Made by a program: the position numbers and the translations under genes. Shown here in pieces: positions 19,089-28,057 of a DNA stretch of 64,000 bases (the first letter of the stretch is position 1; each line of letters begins with the position of its first letter). The DNA comes from G963701675 sp963701675 (GTDB lineage Bacteria; Planctomycetota; Planctomycetia; Gemmatales; Gemmataceae), in the NCBI GenBank assembly GCA_963701675.1, contig OY969623.1, positions 4,774,001 through 4,838,000 on the forward strand, read 5' to 3'. The notes under the pieces were generated by a model that was given only the letters and a program-made list of their open reading frames with translations, searched no databases and was not told where the DNA came from.

Positions 19089-20497
19089 TCAATCGCGCTT
19101 AAAAAGCGCCCATGCCGCTACAACAAAGCCTGCTCCGTAGACGACGAGGACGCCGCACGCCTCCGCGACAAGTTCCAAATTCGGCGTCGAGGTTGTCAGC
19201 AGTTGCTTATAGGCCGACAACGCCCAGGCGTGTGGCGTTGCGAAACTGACTTGTTGCATCGTCTCCGGCATCAGCTCGCGGTCACCCATGAGGCAACCGC
19301 TCAGTCCGGCGAGAACCAGAACAAGCAAGGTGCCATAGATGGCAACTTGGGTCTCGGTTCGGGCGAGCACTGCGACGAGTAGAGCGAGGCCCATGGCCGA
19401 GAAGGACGTGGCCACAACGACGGCCAGCAGCCAAAGGGGCGCCGGTCCCCAACTCATGCCGAATATTACATTTCCGGCCAGCAAGAGAAATACGCCCTGA
19501 AACACCGAGAGAGCGAAACACGGGAGCAGCTTTCCAAGAACGATTTGCGTCCGGGACAGCGGCGCGGCGCGAAGTCGCTTCAGGGTCCCTTGGTGCCGCT
19601 CGGCCACAAAAAGCCAGCCCACCGTGAGGACCAAGAAGTACGCGAACATGACGATATAGGACGGCACCAAGATCTGGTAACGTTGCGCGCCGCGCTTCAA
19701 GAGTCCGCCGGCCTCAGGAACGTATTTGTCCACGTCAGCGCCGACACCCGATCTGGCTTCCGATTTGGTCAACGACGCCCACGTTTTGCCGGTCAGATTG
19801 TACTTCGGAAAACGCTTCTGAAGGCGCGCTGAACCGCGCCACCGAGCTGCTTTCGCGCGACTTCGGGGACGATTTCATAGAGGGGTCCGACTTCTCGGCC
19901 CATGACCTCCATGAAAGCGGGGTCGCCGAGCTTCTCGAACGCGCGCCCAATCATCCAGGGCAGTATCACGCGAAGGAGTGTCACCTGGCCGACCTGGTCG
20001 ATGATGGAGCCCGCCGTCAGTTGGGTTTCGTCGCGAAGCAACTCGGCATCCAACTCCGAGAGTTTGACTCCGTCCCTAAAGAAGGGATTGATTCCATCCG
20101 CCAAAAAGGAACATCGATACGCCCGTTCGCTGAATTCCGGACCGAACACGAACACCGCAGCGCGCTTTCCGGAACGCACGGCCTGCTCGGCCTCCTCCCG
20201 CGAATCCATGGTTTCGATTCGGATGTCAGCCGTCTGGCCTAGGTCTCGCCGGATGACCTCCGACCAGGTACGTGCGCCGAAGGGAATCTCGCTGGCTTGC
20301 ACCGGATCAGAAAGACCGCGGTCTTGGTCCACGATGCTCACCCGAAGTCGATCGTCGGGTTTTTGTCCGAAGCCTTCGCCCAATGAGAGTCCCAAGACGA
20401 AGACAAAGACTAGCGGCATGACCAGCAGGATTATCAGGGCGCGGCGGTCCCGGAACAACAGGCGAAGGTCTTTCTTGGCTAGCGTCCAGATCAACAT
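19089..20497 (-). CDS. ABC-2 type transporter permease, frameshifted
   Basis: Restored, this is a protein of about 469 residues of the ABC-2 exporter class (Na+ efflux or drug/polymer export subtype with a long outer loop). The N-terminal part has a membrane helix ALIILLVMPLVFVFVLGLSL and an extracytoplasmic domain of about 250 residues. The C-terminal part has five or six helices and the typical ERHQGTLKRLRAAPLSRTQI segment. The frame breaks near 19808-19811; restoring one A in GGAAAAC (minus-strand TTTT to TTTTT) gives VFPKYNLTGKTWASL in one frame. The start at 20497 has AAGGCGAG upstream. Its ATPase is encoded 13 bases upstream. Confidence 0.82.
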
Positions 20498-20510
20498 GCA
20501 ACTCGCCTTA

Positions 20511-21446
20511 CTAGTCCCGCAGCGCACGGCCTGTCAGGTGCAAAAAAACCCCTTCGAGATTCGGCTCTTGTGTTTCGAGTTTAATCAGTTCCAGGTTCAG
20601 TTCGCTGAGCATCGAGATAACCTGCAACAGCGTTCCCTTTACGTCGCGACATTCGAGTTCCAATGTGTGTTGCCCGGTTTGCGTCCAGACGACGCCCGTC
20701 AGCGTATCGAGCCGCTTCAAAAGACCTGGCTCGATGCCGGCAACGCGAATGCGGATGAACCCGGACATCAACGCCGTCAGTTTGGCCACCGTATCGCAGG
20801 CAATGAGTCGCCCGCGGTCAATAATCCCCACCCGCGAACAGAGCGCTTCCACTTCCTCCATGTAGTGACTGGTATACACCATGGTCGTCCCCGCGCGGTT
20901 CATCCGGCGAATTTCCTCGAATATGTGATTACGGGACTGCGGGTCAACGCCGGCCGTCGGCTCGTCGAGAAAGAGAAGTCCGGGCCGATGCACCAATGCA
21001 GCGCCGAAGTTGAGACGCCGTTTCATTCCGCCGGAGAATGTTGACACCTTGGTGTCGGCCCGATCGGCGAGGCCGACGGCCTGTAACACTTCGTCGGCAT
21101 GGCGATCCAGCACCTCGCCGCGAACGCCGTACAGACGCCCGAAGAACAGCAAATTCTCTCGCGCCGTCAGTTCACCGTAGATCGCGAGCTCTTGCGGCAC
21201 GATGCCGATTTGCCGTCGTTGCTCCGCGCTGACCGGAAGCGCCTCTCGGCCGCGCATGCGGACCATTCCTGCGCCTGCATCGACCAAACCCGACGCAATG
21301 GACAGCAAGGTGGTCTTGCCGGCGCCGTTCGGCCCCAGCAGCCCGAATATCTCACCTTCAAGTACCGAAAACGAGACTCCGTCGAGGGCGACAATATGCC
21401 CGTAGCGTTTGCTTAAACTGACGATCTCCAAAACCGGCGCAGTCAT
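20511..21446 (-). CDS. ABC transporter ATP-binding protein (ABC-2 exporter)
   Basis: A 311-residue ATPase of the CcmA/NatA/DrrA group. Walker A is GLLGPNGAGKTTLLSI, the signature motif is STFSGGMKRRLN, Walker B is LLFLDEPTAGVDPQS, and the H-loop is YTSHYMEEV. A C-terminal extension of about 80 residues follows, typical of ABC-2 exporters. The gene heads an operon with the permease and is divergent from the second blaI, with about 100 bases between them. The exported substrate cannot be read from the sequence. Confidence 0.93.
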   Translation of the reverse strand: MTAPVLEIVSLSKRYGHIVALDGVSFSVLEGEIFGLLGPNGAGKTTLLSIASGLVDAGAGMVRMRGREALPVSAEQRRQIGIVPQELAIYGELTARENLLFFGRLYGVRGEVLDRHADEVLQAVGLADRADTKVSTFSGGMKRRLNFGAALVHRPGLLFLDEPTAGVDPQSRNHIFEEIRRMNRAGTTMVYTSHYMEEVEALCSRVGIIDRGRLIACDTVAKLTALMSGFIRIRVAGIEPGLLKRLDTLTGVVWTQTGQHTLELECRDVKGTLLQVISMLSELNLELIKLETQEPNLEGVFLHLTGRALRD

Positions 21447-21485
21447 CGCACACTCCCACCGGGAATATTATGGTGTCGGAATATC

Positions 21486-21527
21486 TTGACATCTCAGGCA
21501 GAATGTCTTACTCTGGTGTCAGACATT
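21486..21527 (+). promoter_or_regulatory. Promoter with overlapping palindrome, second BlaI/M56 operon
   Basis: TTGACA (21486-21491) and TACTCT (21509-21514) are 17 bases apart. The palindrome AATGTCT (21502-21508) and AGACATT (21521-21527) brackets the -10 box with a 12-base spacer, as expected for a repressor operator. It lies 20 bases before blaI and between that gene and the divergent ABC operon, so it may control both directions. Confidence 0.65.
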
Positions 21528-21548
21528 GTATCTGGGTGAGGAATCGCA

Positions 21549-21956
21549 ATGGCACGTACGCCACGAGACATTACCGATGCCGAGTTGGCGGTCCTGCAAG
21601 TGTTATGGGACGCCGGGCCGTCGCCGATCCGCCGACTCGCAGAAACACTCTACCCGTCAGGAAGTGTGGCGCACTATGCCACCGTGCAGAAGCTGCTCGA
21701 GCGCCTCGAGGCGAAGGAATACGTGTCACGCGATCGCAGCGCTTCGGTGCATGTCTTTTCCGCAACCGTCACTCGGGATGAGTTGATAGGTCGCCGTCTC
21801 CGAGCGGTGGCGGAGACTTTGTGCGATGGGTCACTGACGCCGCTGCTGTCCCATCTGGTACGAACCACCCGCTTGACCGCCCGGCAACGGCAGGAGCTAC
21901 ACGATTGGCTCGACCAGTTGAGCCGAAATCAGAAGGCCACCCAATCCCCGCGCTAA
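21549..21956 (+). CDS. BlaI/MecI-family transcriptional repressor (second copy)
   Basis: A 135-residue winged-helix repressor. TPRDITDAELAVLQVLWDAG starts the DNA-binding domain, then SVAHYATVQKLLERLEAKEY, the recognition part, and VSRDRSASVHVFSATVTRDE, the wing. The C-terminal helices (LLSHLVRTTRLTARQRQEL) serve dimerisation. It is only distantly similar to the copy at 8301. It lies 12 bases ahead of its M56 partner and behind a palindrome that overlaps the promoter. Confidence 0.9.
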   Translation: MARTPRDITDAELAVLQVLWDAGPSPIRRLAETLYPSGSVAHYATVQKLLERLEAKEYVSRDRSASVHVFSATVTRDELIGRRLRAVAETLCDGSLTPLLSHLVRTTRLTARQRQELHDWLDQLSRNQKATQSPR

Positions 21957-21968
21957 AAGGAGCCGACC

Positions 21969-23948
21969 GTGGAGAGCATCCTGCAGATCGCGTTAAGCAA
22001 CGCTGCCGTTTCCGCTGTGCTCGCGGCTCTCGCGCTAGTGGTAGGTCGGCTGTGTCGGCGGCCCGCTTTGACGCACGCTCTCTGGCTACTCGTGTTGTTG
22101 AAGCTCGTAACTCCGCCGATTTGGCATGTGCCCGTTCCTTGGCCGCGCAAGGCGCCCTTGGTCACCGCTGAATTGCCCAATGCGCCGCCGACGGTGGATC
22201 CCATTCCTGAGTTTGACAATGAAATCAATGATTCGGTTACCGCGACAATCTTCACAGCTCCTGCGATCGAGGATCACGACATAGCTTCCCTGGAACTCGT
22301 GCCCTCAACTGCGCTCCCGGTAACGGGCGAGGTTTCGTCGCCGACGTCGTATATGTCAGTGGCGTCGATGATTCTCGGCGCCTGGTTGATTGGCACCGTC
22401 GGTTATGTGTTTATCGCCGCGGTGCGTCTTCGCCGATTTCGAGGGCTGCTGCGCCACGCTTGTGATGCTCCTGACGAAATCCAATCAAAAGCTCGGGACA
22501 CAGCGCGGCAACTAGGCATCTGCTTTCAACCCGAAGTCTCTATGGTGCCCGGCCCGGTTTCGCCGATGTTGTGGGGCGTTTTCTGCCGGCCGCGTGTGTT
22601 GCTGCCGGCTTCGCTTTGGGCGCGACTGAGCGGTGAACAGCAATCCACGCTGCTGGCACATGAACTCGCCCACCTGCGCCGGCGCGATCATTGGACAAGG
22701 CGTCTCGAACTTTTCGTTACCGCGCTCTTCTGGTGGAATCCTATCGTTTGGCTCGCGCACCGTGAAATTAGCGTCGCCGAGGAAGAGTGTTGCGACGCCT
22801 GGGTCGTTTGGTTGCTGCCACAAACGGCCCGCGATTACGCCCAAGCACTGTTGGAAACGGTTGACTTTCTATCCGAAACTCGGCCGGCTTTGCCACCGGC
22901 GGCAAGCGGCATCGGACACGTTCACCATTTACGAAGGAGATTGGCCATGATCATGCGCGGTTCCACGCCGCGGGCGCTTTCCCGCACGAGCATCGTTATG
23001 TTGGTAGCCGTCGGCTGCTTGGTGTTGCCGCTCTTGCCCACGCTGGCACAGTCGCAACAGCCAGACAAGTCTGAAATCACCAAAGAAAAACGGGCCGCGG
23101 AAGAAGCTCGGTTGGCCGCCGAGTATGCGGCTAAAGCGGAAGCCAAAGGCCGAGCCGAACGGCTGTATGAAGCTGTCTCCGAAGAGGATGCAAAGGACGC
23201 CATCAAGCTCATGCACGCGCAAGTGGAGGTTAAGAAGGCCGAACTCGTCGAAAGTGAAATACGTCTTAAGCAGGCAATGCAGCGAATGGAACGCGTCGAG
23301 AAGCTCGCCCAGGCCGGTACGATAAGCTCGGAAGAGGTATCCGCGGCGCACGACCAGATCGAAATCGCAAAAGTGCAGGTCCACCAGAAGAAGGCGCAAC
23401 TTCAAGAAACTATGGTGCGGACGGAAATCGCTACCCGTCGTGCCGAACGGCAAGGAGACCAACCGAATGATCCAGTCAAGAAATCGGCGAAGGGTTCAGT
23501 GACGCCGCCTGAAAAACGAGGTGAGGATCCCTCTCTCAAGGACTACCGGGCTGCAATCGCGCAGTATCAGGATCGGATAAAGATGCTTGAGCATCAATTG
23601 CAAGCCACCGCGGCGCAACAAGCCCGGCAGGCCGACCAGATTCAAGCGGAACGAGCACGCGCGGAAGCCACGATGAAAGAGGCGGCCAAGTCACAGGACT
23701 TCGAGAAGCTTCACCAAGCCTTGAACGCACAACGGGCGGCGGCCGAAAAGGAGCGACTTAGGGCAGAAACTCTCTACCAGCAGGCATTCGAGGCTCAGAA
23801 GGCGGCCGCGGGCGCCGAGAAAACGGCCGCCACTAAGCCGGATCAAACCCGACTAAAGGCTGTTGAAACAAAGCTGGATAGCCTTTCGAAGGAAATGGAC
23901 GCGATTCGCAAAGACCTGAAAACTTTGATCGAAAACGCAAAGAAGTAA
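21969..23948 (+). CDS. M56 (BlaR1-like) membrane metallopeptidase with long coiled-coil tail
   Basis: A 659-residue protein. Membrane helices lie near residues 10-30, 37-55 and 120-145. The M56 peptidase has the zinc motif HELAHLRRRDHW near residue 232, a further helix, and EEECCDAWV. After a membrane segment (TSIVMLVAVGCLVLPLLPTL, about 340-360) comes a tail of about 300 residues that is almost wholly charged coiled coil (Lys, Glu, Ala, Gln; for example AEAKGRAERLYEAV and LKAVETKLDSLSKEMDAI). No penicillin-binding or PDZ domain is present, unlike BlaR1 and unlike the other M56 protein here. The signal is unknown; a mechanical or protein-binding sensor would fit the coiled coil. Confidence 0.88.
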   Translation: MESILQIALSNAAVSAVLAALALVVGRLCRRPALTHALWLLVLLKLVTPPIWHVPVPWPRKAPLVTAELPNAPPTVDPIPEFDNEINDSVTATIFTAPAIEDHDIASLELVPSTALPVTGEVSSPTSYMSVASMILGAWLIGTVGYVFIAAVRLRRFRGLLRHACDAPDEIQSKARDTARQLGICFQPEVSMVPGPVSPMLWGVFCRPRVLLPASLWARLSGEQQSTLLAHELAHLRRRDHWTRRLELFVTALFWWNPIVWLAHREISVAEEECCDAWVVWLLPQTARDYAQALLETVDFLSETRPALPPAASGIGHVHHLRRRLAMIMRGSTPRALSRTSIVMLVAVGCLVLPLLPTLAQSQQPDKSEITKEKRAAEEARLAAEYAAKAEAKGRAERLYEAVSEEDAKDAIKLMHAQVEVKKAELVESEIRLKQAMQRMERVEKLAQAGTISSEEVSAAHDQIEIAKVQVHQKKAQLQETMVRTEIATRRAERQGDQPNDPVKKSAKGSVTPPEKRGEDPSLKDYRAAIAQYQDRIKMLEHQLQATAAQQARQADQIQAERARAEATMKEAAKSQDFEKLHQALNAQRAAAEKERLRAETLYQQAFEAQKAAAGAEKTAATKPDQTRLKAVETKLDSLSKEMDAIRKDLKTLIENAKK

Positions 23949-23960
23949 CTTGCAAACGCC

Positions 23961-23992
23961 AAGCGGCCGGGTCCTGGACCCGACCGCTTTTT
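23961..23992 (+). terminator. Rho-independent terminator
   Basis: AAGCGGCCGGGTCC pairs with GGACCCGACCGCTT with one mismatch, and TTTTT follows. It stands 13 bases after the M56 stop and is the most classical terminator in the window. Confidence 0.85.
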
Positions 23993-24022
23993 CTGTTACC
24001 CATCCGATTGAACGGGTTCGGC

Positions 24023-24321
24023 TTACTTCTTATCTCCACCTTTCTTTTCTGGCGCCTTCTTCTCGGGAGCTTTCTTCTCCCCAGCCGGGGCCGCCGGAGC
24101 TGCCGCGGCGCCCGCTTCGCCTTCGACTTTCTCCTCTTCCTTGGCCTTCTTGACTTTCTTTACGACGATCTTGACGACCTTGACCTTCGGGAGGTTGTAC
24201 GGCGATCGGCCATCCTGCCAACGCTCCTCGTCGATCAACTTTTTGATGCGCTCGCCGCGCGTCAAGACGTTGCGGTGCGCACGAGCGTGTTCTTGCGTCG
24301 AAGGCTCTTATCGATTGACAT
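24023..24321 (-). CDS. Planctomycete small basic protein (TIGR04137-like), frameshifted
   Basis: Read from the ATG at 24321, the protein begins MSIDKSLR, then the frame must change near 24298 to give QEHARAHRNVLTRGERIKKL and on to SPYNLPKVKVVKIVVKKVKK. Restoring one T in GCGTCG (GCGTTCG) joins both parts into about 99 residues. The pattern MSxDxSL...RNVLTRxERIxKL is typical of the small basic protein family shared by Planctomycetes, Verrucomicrobia and Chlamydiae, thought to act at the ribosome or on nucleic acid. The C-terminal tail is low-complexity Lys/Ala/Glu/Pro (KKAPEKKAPEKKG). The gene converges on the M56 operon. Confidence 0.75.
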
Positions 24322-24536
24322 AACTTAGTCCGAAGTCGTTTGTCCGAGGTTCCCTGCCAATATCTTGATGATAAGAATCCATTCATTCAAGACAAGCCGA
24401 CGCATTCTCCCCGCACACCAACTTCGCTCTCCCCGGCTGCGGGCATTATCGTCTAATATAGGAGAACCTCCGCGAAGGTTAGGAATGCCGTCGCGGCGGC
24501 AGCGTGCTCGCCCGACGCTTGCTGGGAGGCCATGCC

Positions 24537-26189
24537 ATGTGCAGAAATTTCCGTTCGCCACTCCTCGCCCTGGCGGTCGTTCTATTCGCCGCGGCGATGC
24601 CGTTCGACGACACAACGGATGTCGATACGGACGACGCCTTGCTAAAGCGAGCGAGCATCGGAGCGACAGACGATGCGCTCTTGAACCTCTTTCGCAACCG
24701 TACGCCGAAAGACGCTGATACGGACGGTGTTAGAGCACTGATTCGGCAACTGGGTGACGATTCGTACGAGGTTCGGGAAAAGGCATCGGCAGCACTAGCG
24801 GCGCTAGGCGGGGCGGCAGAAGGTTCGCTGCGCGAAGCGCTGCAGAGTCCGGATATTGAGATCGTTCGCCGTGCCGAGGACTGCCTCAAACTCATCAAGC
24901 GCGGGGCAAGCAGCGCCGTGATTTCAGCGGCGGCCCGGTCTCTCGGTCGTCGCAAGCCTGCCGGTACTACGGAAGTGCTACTCGGCTATTTACCGTTCAC
25001 CGACGATGAAGCAGTCGCCTATGACATTCGCGCCGTGCTCGTCCAAGTTGCCGTGCGCGATGGCAAACCGGAACCCTCCATGTTGGCGGCGCTTTCTGAC
25101 AAAGTTGCAACACGGCGTGGCGCCGCCGCCGAGGCACTGTGCCGGGCCGGCCTGGCCGATCACGAAGAGATTCTCAAGCTTCTGAAAGACGCAGAGCCGA
25201 CCGTTCGACTACACGTCGCCGTCGGGCTGATCACGGCCAAGAGAAAGGACGCTGTGCCTGCGCTCATCGATGCGATCGGCAGGGTCCCCGCGGACAAGAA
25301 CTGGATGTGGGAAGAGATACTGGTAAGACTCGCCGGGGATAACGCGCCTGTGGTGTATCCAGTCAACGGCGGCCAGTCCGGAGACAAGGCCCGAAAGGCG
25401 TGGGAGGCGTGGTGGCGCGAGCACGGCGAGCAAATCGATCTCGCAAAACTCAACGATTCACAGCCGCTGAATTTCAGTCTCATCCTCATGCTGGACGCAG
25501 GGCGTGTCCTCGAATTGGATGCACAGAATAACATCCGCTGGGAGTTTGCCGGGCTGCAATTCCCGCTCGACGTGCAGTACCTACCGGGCAATCGTGTGTT
25601 GACCGCGGAGCATCGCGGACAAGTGGTGACCGAACGGGACCTCAAAGGCAAGATCATCTGGCAGCATGCCTTTGAGTCTCCCATCGTGGCCCAACGACTC
25701 CCGAATGGAAACACGTTCATCGCTAATCACGATCGCGTGGTGGAAATCAGCCGCGACGGCAAGGAAGTCTTCAATTATGTCCCCCCGAACGGCGAACAGA
25801 TTTCGAAGGCTCAGAAGTTGCGTAACGGCCAGATTGCGCTGGTGTTGACCGTGCAGACTTCGCGTTTTGTTCAAATCGATGCGACCGGCAAGGAACTTCG
25901 GAGTTTCCCGATTCGGTATCACACATCCGGCGGACGTATCGACGTCTTGCCCAACGGGAATGTCCTGGTGCCGGAACACCGTGATAATCGAGTCGTGGAG
26001 TACAGTCCCGACGGCGCCGAGGTATGGACGGCCTCTGTGGAGCTGCCCATCGCGGCGGCGCGACTTCCCAACGGCAACACGTTGGTCACGTCCATGTCGC
26101 AACGTCGCGCGGTCGAACTGGATCGTCGGGGGCAACAGGTTTGGGAGTACAAGGCGGAAACACGAGTGACGCGCGCATACCGAAGGTAA
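24537..26189 (+). CDS. Secreted HEAT-like and beta-propeller protein
   Basis: About 550 residues with the signal MCRNFRSPLLALAVVLFAAA. Residues 60-290 are HEAT-like helical repeats (IRQLGDDSYEVREKASAALA, a phrase common in planctomycete envelope proteins). From residue about 310 the protein is a PQQ-like or arylsulfotransferase-like beta-propeller with repeats of the type RLPNGNTFIANHDRVVEIS, each with a conserved LPNGN turn. I start at 24537 because GGGAGG lies seven bases upstream and the signal peptide begins there. The role is unknown; such proteins are thought to scaffold complexes or bind ligands in the periplasm. Confidence 0.75.
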   Translation: MCRNFRSPLLALAVVLFAAAMPFDDTTDVDTDDALLKRASIGATDDALLNLFRNRTPKDADTDGVRALIRQLGDDSYEVREKASAALAALGGAAEGSLREALQSPDIEIVRRAEDCLKLIKRGASSAVISAAARSLGRRKPAGTTEVLLGYLPFTDDEAVAYDIRAVLVQVAVRDGKPEPSMLAALSDKVATRRGAAAEALCRAGLADHEEILKLLKDAEPTVRLHVAVGLITAKRKDAVPALIDAIGRVPADKNWMWEEILVRLAGDNAPVVYPVNGGQSGDKARKAWEAWWREHGEQIDLAKLNDSQPLNFSLILMLDAGRVLELDAQNNIRWEFAGLQFPLDVQYLPGNRVLTAEHRGQVVTERDLKGKIIWQHAFESPIVAQRLPNGNTFIANHDRVVEISRDGKEVFNYVPPNGEQISKAQKLRNGQIALVLTVQTSRFVQIDATGKELRSFPIRYHTSGGRIDVLPNGNVLVPEHRDNRVVEYSPDGAEVWTASVELPIAAARLPNGNTLVTSMSQRRAVELDRRGQQVWEYKAETRVTRAYRR

Positions 26190-26203
26190 GTATTGAGGGT
26201 CTT

Positions 26204-27262
26204 ATGCACGAACCGTCCTTGGCATTTCTCAAGAAGATCCTTGAAACCCCCAGTCCCTCAGGATACGAGCGCCCGGTACAAGAAATTGTCCGAGAGTGGG
26301 CGGGAAAGTACGCCGACGAAGTTCGCACGGATCGCCACGGAAATGTGATCGCCGTGATTCATCCGGGTGGTCAGCCACGCATCATGCTGGCGGGTCATTG
26401 CGACCAAATCGGCCTGATGGTGCAACACGTCGACGACAACGGCTTTCTCTACGTGCAGCCGATCGGCGGTTGGGACATGCAAATCCTCTTGGGCCAGAAC
26501 CTGACCGTGTGGGCGCGCGAAGGCCCGCTCGTCGGAGTCGTGGCACGTCGAGCAACGCACTTGCTCACGAACGAAGAACGCAACAAGGTCCCGCTGTTCA
26601 CGGATATTTGGGTCGATGTCGGCGCCCGTGACAAGAAAGAGGCGGAGTCGTGGGTCACGCCGGGTGATCCCGTAACCGTTGCCCTGGGATTCAAGGAACT
26701 GCCCAATCGCATCGCCCTGTCACCAGCAATGGACGACAAGGTCGGCGTCTGGACGGTGATGGAGAGCCTTCGCTTATTGAAAGACCTAAAACCGCACGCC
26801 GCGGTCTATTGCGTGTCGACGGTGCAAGAGGAGATCGGCCTGCGTGGCGCCGCTACGAGCACCTACGGCATTCACCCGACCATCGGCATCGCGGTCGATG
26901 TTTGCCATGCAACCGACACGCCGGGCAACGACAAGAAGCAACTCGGTGATACGCGCCTCGGCGGCGGCCCCGCACTTTTCCGCGGACCAAACATCAATCC
27001 CCACGTATTCGCCCGCCTCGAACAGTGCGCAAAGGATCGCGAAATCCAGGTCCAGATTCGCGGCGCTCCGCGTGCCACCGGCACCGACGCCAACGTGATG
27101 CAGATCAGCCGCGACGGCGTGGCCACGGGCCTGGTCGGAATTCCCAACCGCTATATGCACAGTCCCGTGGAACTGGTGAGCCTCGACGATCTCGATAACG
27201 CTGCCCGGCTGCTTGCGGAGTTTTGCGCGTCGGTTACGCCAACGATGGATTGGACGCCGTGA
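26204..27262 (+). CDS. M42 family metallopeptidase (glutamyl aminopeptidase/endoglucanase type)
   Basis: A 352-residue protein, the usual M42 length. The metal and catalytic residues are visible: LAGHCDQIGLM (His), SPAMDDKVGVW (bridging Asp), VQEEIGLRGA (the Glu-Glu pair), AVDVCHATDTPG (Asp) and YMHSPVE (His). It is a cytosolic, cobalt- or zinc-dependent aminopeptidase that forms large tetrahedral complexes in relatives. The start at 26204 has GAGGG seven bases upstream; longer in-frame starts overlap the previous gene and add no conserved sequence. Confidence 0.93.
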   Translation: MHEPSLAFLKKILETPSPSGYERPVQEIVREWAGKYADEVRTDRHGNVIAVIHPGGQPRIMLAGHCDQIGLMVQHVDDNGFLYVQPIGGWDMQILLGQNLTVWAREGPLVGVVARRATHLLTNEERNKVPLFTDIWVDVGARDKKEAESWVTPGDPVTVALGFKELPNRIALSPAMDDKVGVWTVMESLRLLKDLKPHAAVYCVSTVQEEIGLRGAATSTYGIHPTIGIAVDVCHATDTPGNDKKQLGDTRLGGGPALFRGPNINPHVFARLEQCAKDREIQVQIRGAPRATGTDANVMQISRDGVATGLVGIPNRYMHSPVELVSLDDLDNAARLLAEFCASVTPTMDWTP

Positions 27263-27266
27263 GAGA

Positions 27267-27294
27267 GATTAGAGATTGGGGATTAGAGAACTAG
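27267..27294. repeat. Degenerate heptamer tandem array
   Basis: GATTAGA GATTGGG GATTAGA GAACTAG: four 7-base units in the short gap between the M42 and IrrE-like genes. Related in kind (7-base period) to arrays at 55202, 56245 and 62538, with a different unit. Confidence 0.6.
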
Positions 27295-27302
27295 GGATCG
27301 GT

Positions 27303-28028
27303 ATGGAGGAATTGACGAGGGAAGAGGTTGGGTCGGCGATTGATCGGCTTGTCGACGAATTATTGCAAGCGGCCGGTGTGACTGATCCGCCCGTCGATGC
27401 GTTGATACTGGCGCAACACCACCTCGGCATGGCCCTTTGCCTAGACAAGGATCAGCCCCAGCGTGGCCGGGCCCAACGAGCAGGCGGCAAACGCCAAATC
27501 TTCTTGCGACCTGAGCCGACGGAAGAACGCCATCAGTGGACTGTGGCTCACGAAATCGGCGAACATTTCAAGGTCACGCTGCTTGAAAGATTGGGCTTTG
27601 AATCGCACCAAACCAAACCGATGGCCGGTGAATCGCTCGCCAATCTCTTTGCCTACCATCTCCTGGTTCCGTCGCGCTGGTTCGCCGCCGATGCCCTGAA
27701 TTCTGGTTACGATGTGCTCGAGTTGAAAGGGCGCTACCGCACCGCCAGTCACGAAGTTGTTGCCTGGCGCATACTTGATCTTCCAGAACCGTGCATCGTT
27801 ACCATTATCGACAATGGCCGGATCAGTCGGCGTCGGAGCAATGCCTGGTCTACTCGCCGCCAGCTTTCGCCGGTGGAGCAGAAATGTCAACGTCATGTCA
27901 ATGAACAAGGTGCGCCAACCGTCATTCGGGAAGCCGGATGGACCGTCCAGGGCTGGCCGGTGCATCAGCTCACTTGGAAGCGGGAGATTCTGCGGAGCGT
28001 TGTGGATGATGACGGGATGACGGAGTGA
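27303..28028 (+). CDS. ImmA/IrrE-family metallopeptidase
   Basis: A 241-residue protein with the zinc motif in HQWTVAHEIGEHF and the downstream ANLFAYHLLVPSRWF segment typical of COG2856 (ImmA/IrrE). Such enzymes cut a DNA-binding repressor to turn on a stress or mobile-element response. No Xre-type repressor partner lies beside it, and no N-terminal helix-turn-helix is present. The C-terminal part (about residues 140-241) is predicted to be a GAF-like or substrate-binding region but shows no clear motif. I start at the ATG at 27303 with AGGG upstream; a TTG at 27276 is also possible. Confidence 0.8.
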   Translation: MEELTREEVGSAIDRLVDELLQAAGVTDPPVDALILAQHHLGMALCLDKDQPQRGRAQRAGGKRQIFLRPEPTEERHQWTVAHEIGEHFKVTLLERLGFESHQTKPMAGESLANLFAYHLLVPSRWFAADALNSGYDVLELKGRYRTASHEVVAWRILDLPEPCIVTIIDNGRISRRRSNAWSTRRQLSPVEQKCQRHVNEQGAPTVIREAGWTVQGWPVHQLTWKREILRSVVDDDGMTE

Positions 28029-28046
28029 CGTCTCGTCACTCCGTCA
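28018..28046. terminator. Bidirectional hairpin terminator between convergent genes
   Basis: TGACGGAGTGACG (28018-28030) and CGTCACTCCGTCA (28034-28046) form a perfect 13-bp stem with loop TCT. It covers the stop codon of the IrrE-like gene and lies just before the stop of the opposing gene. Confidence 0.7.
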
Positions 28047-28057
28047 CCGCTCATTCA

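Noticed and set aside
19806..19815. Programmed frameshifting to explain the split ABC permease
   Set aside because: No slippery heptamer with downstream structure is visible, and similar one-base losses occur in many unrelated genes here, which fits consensus error better.
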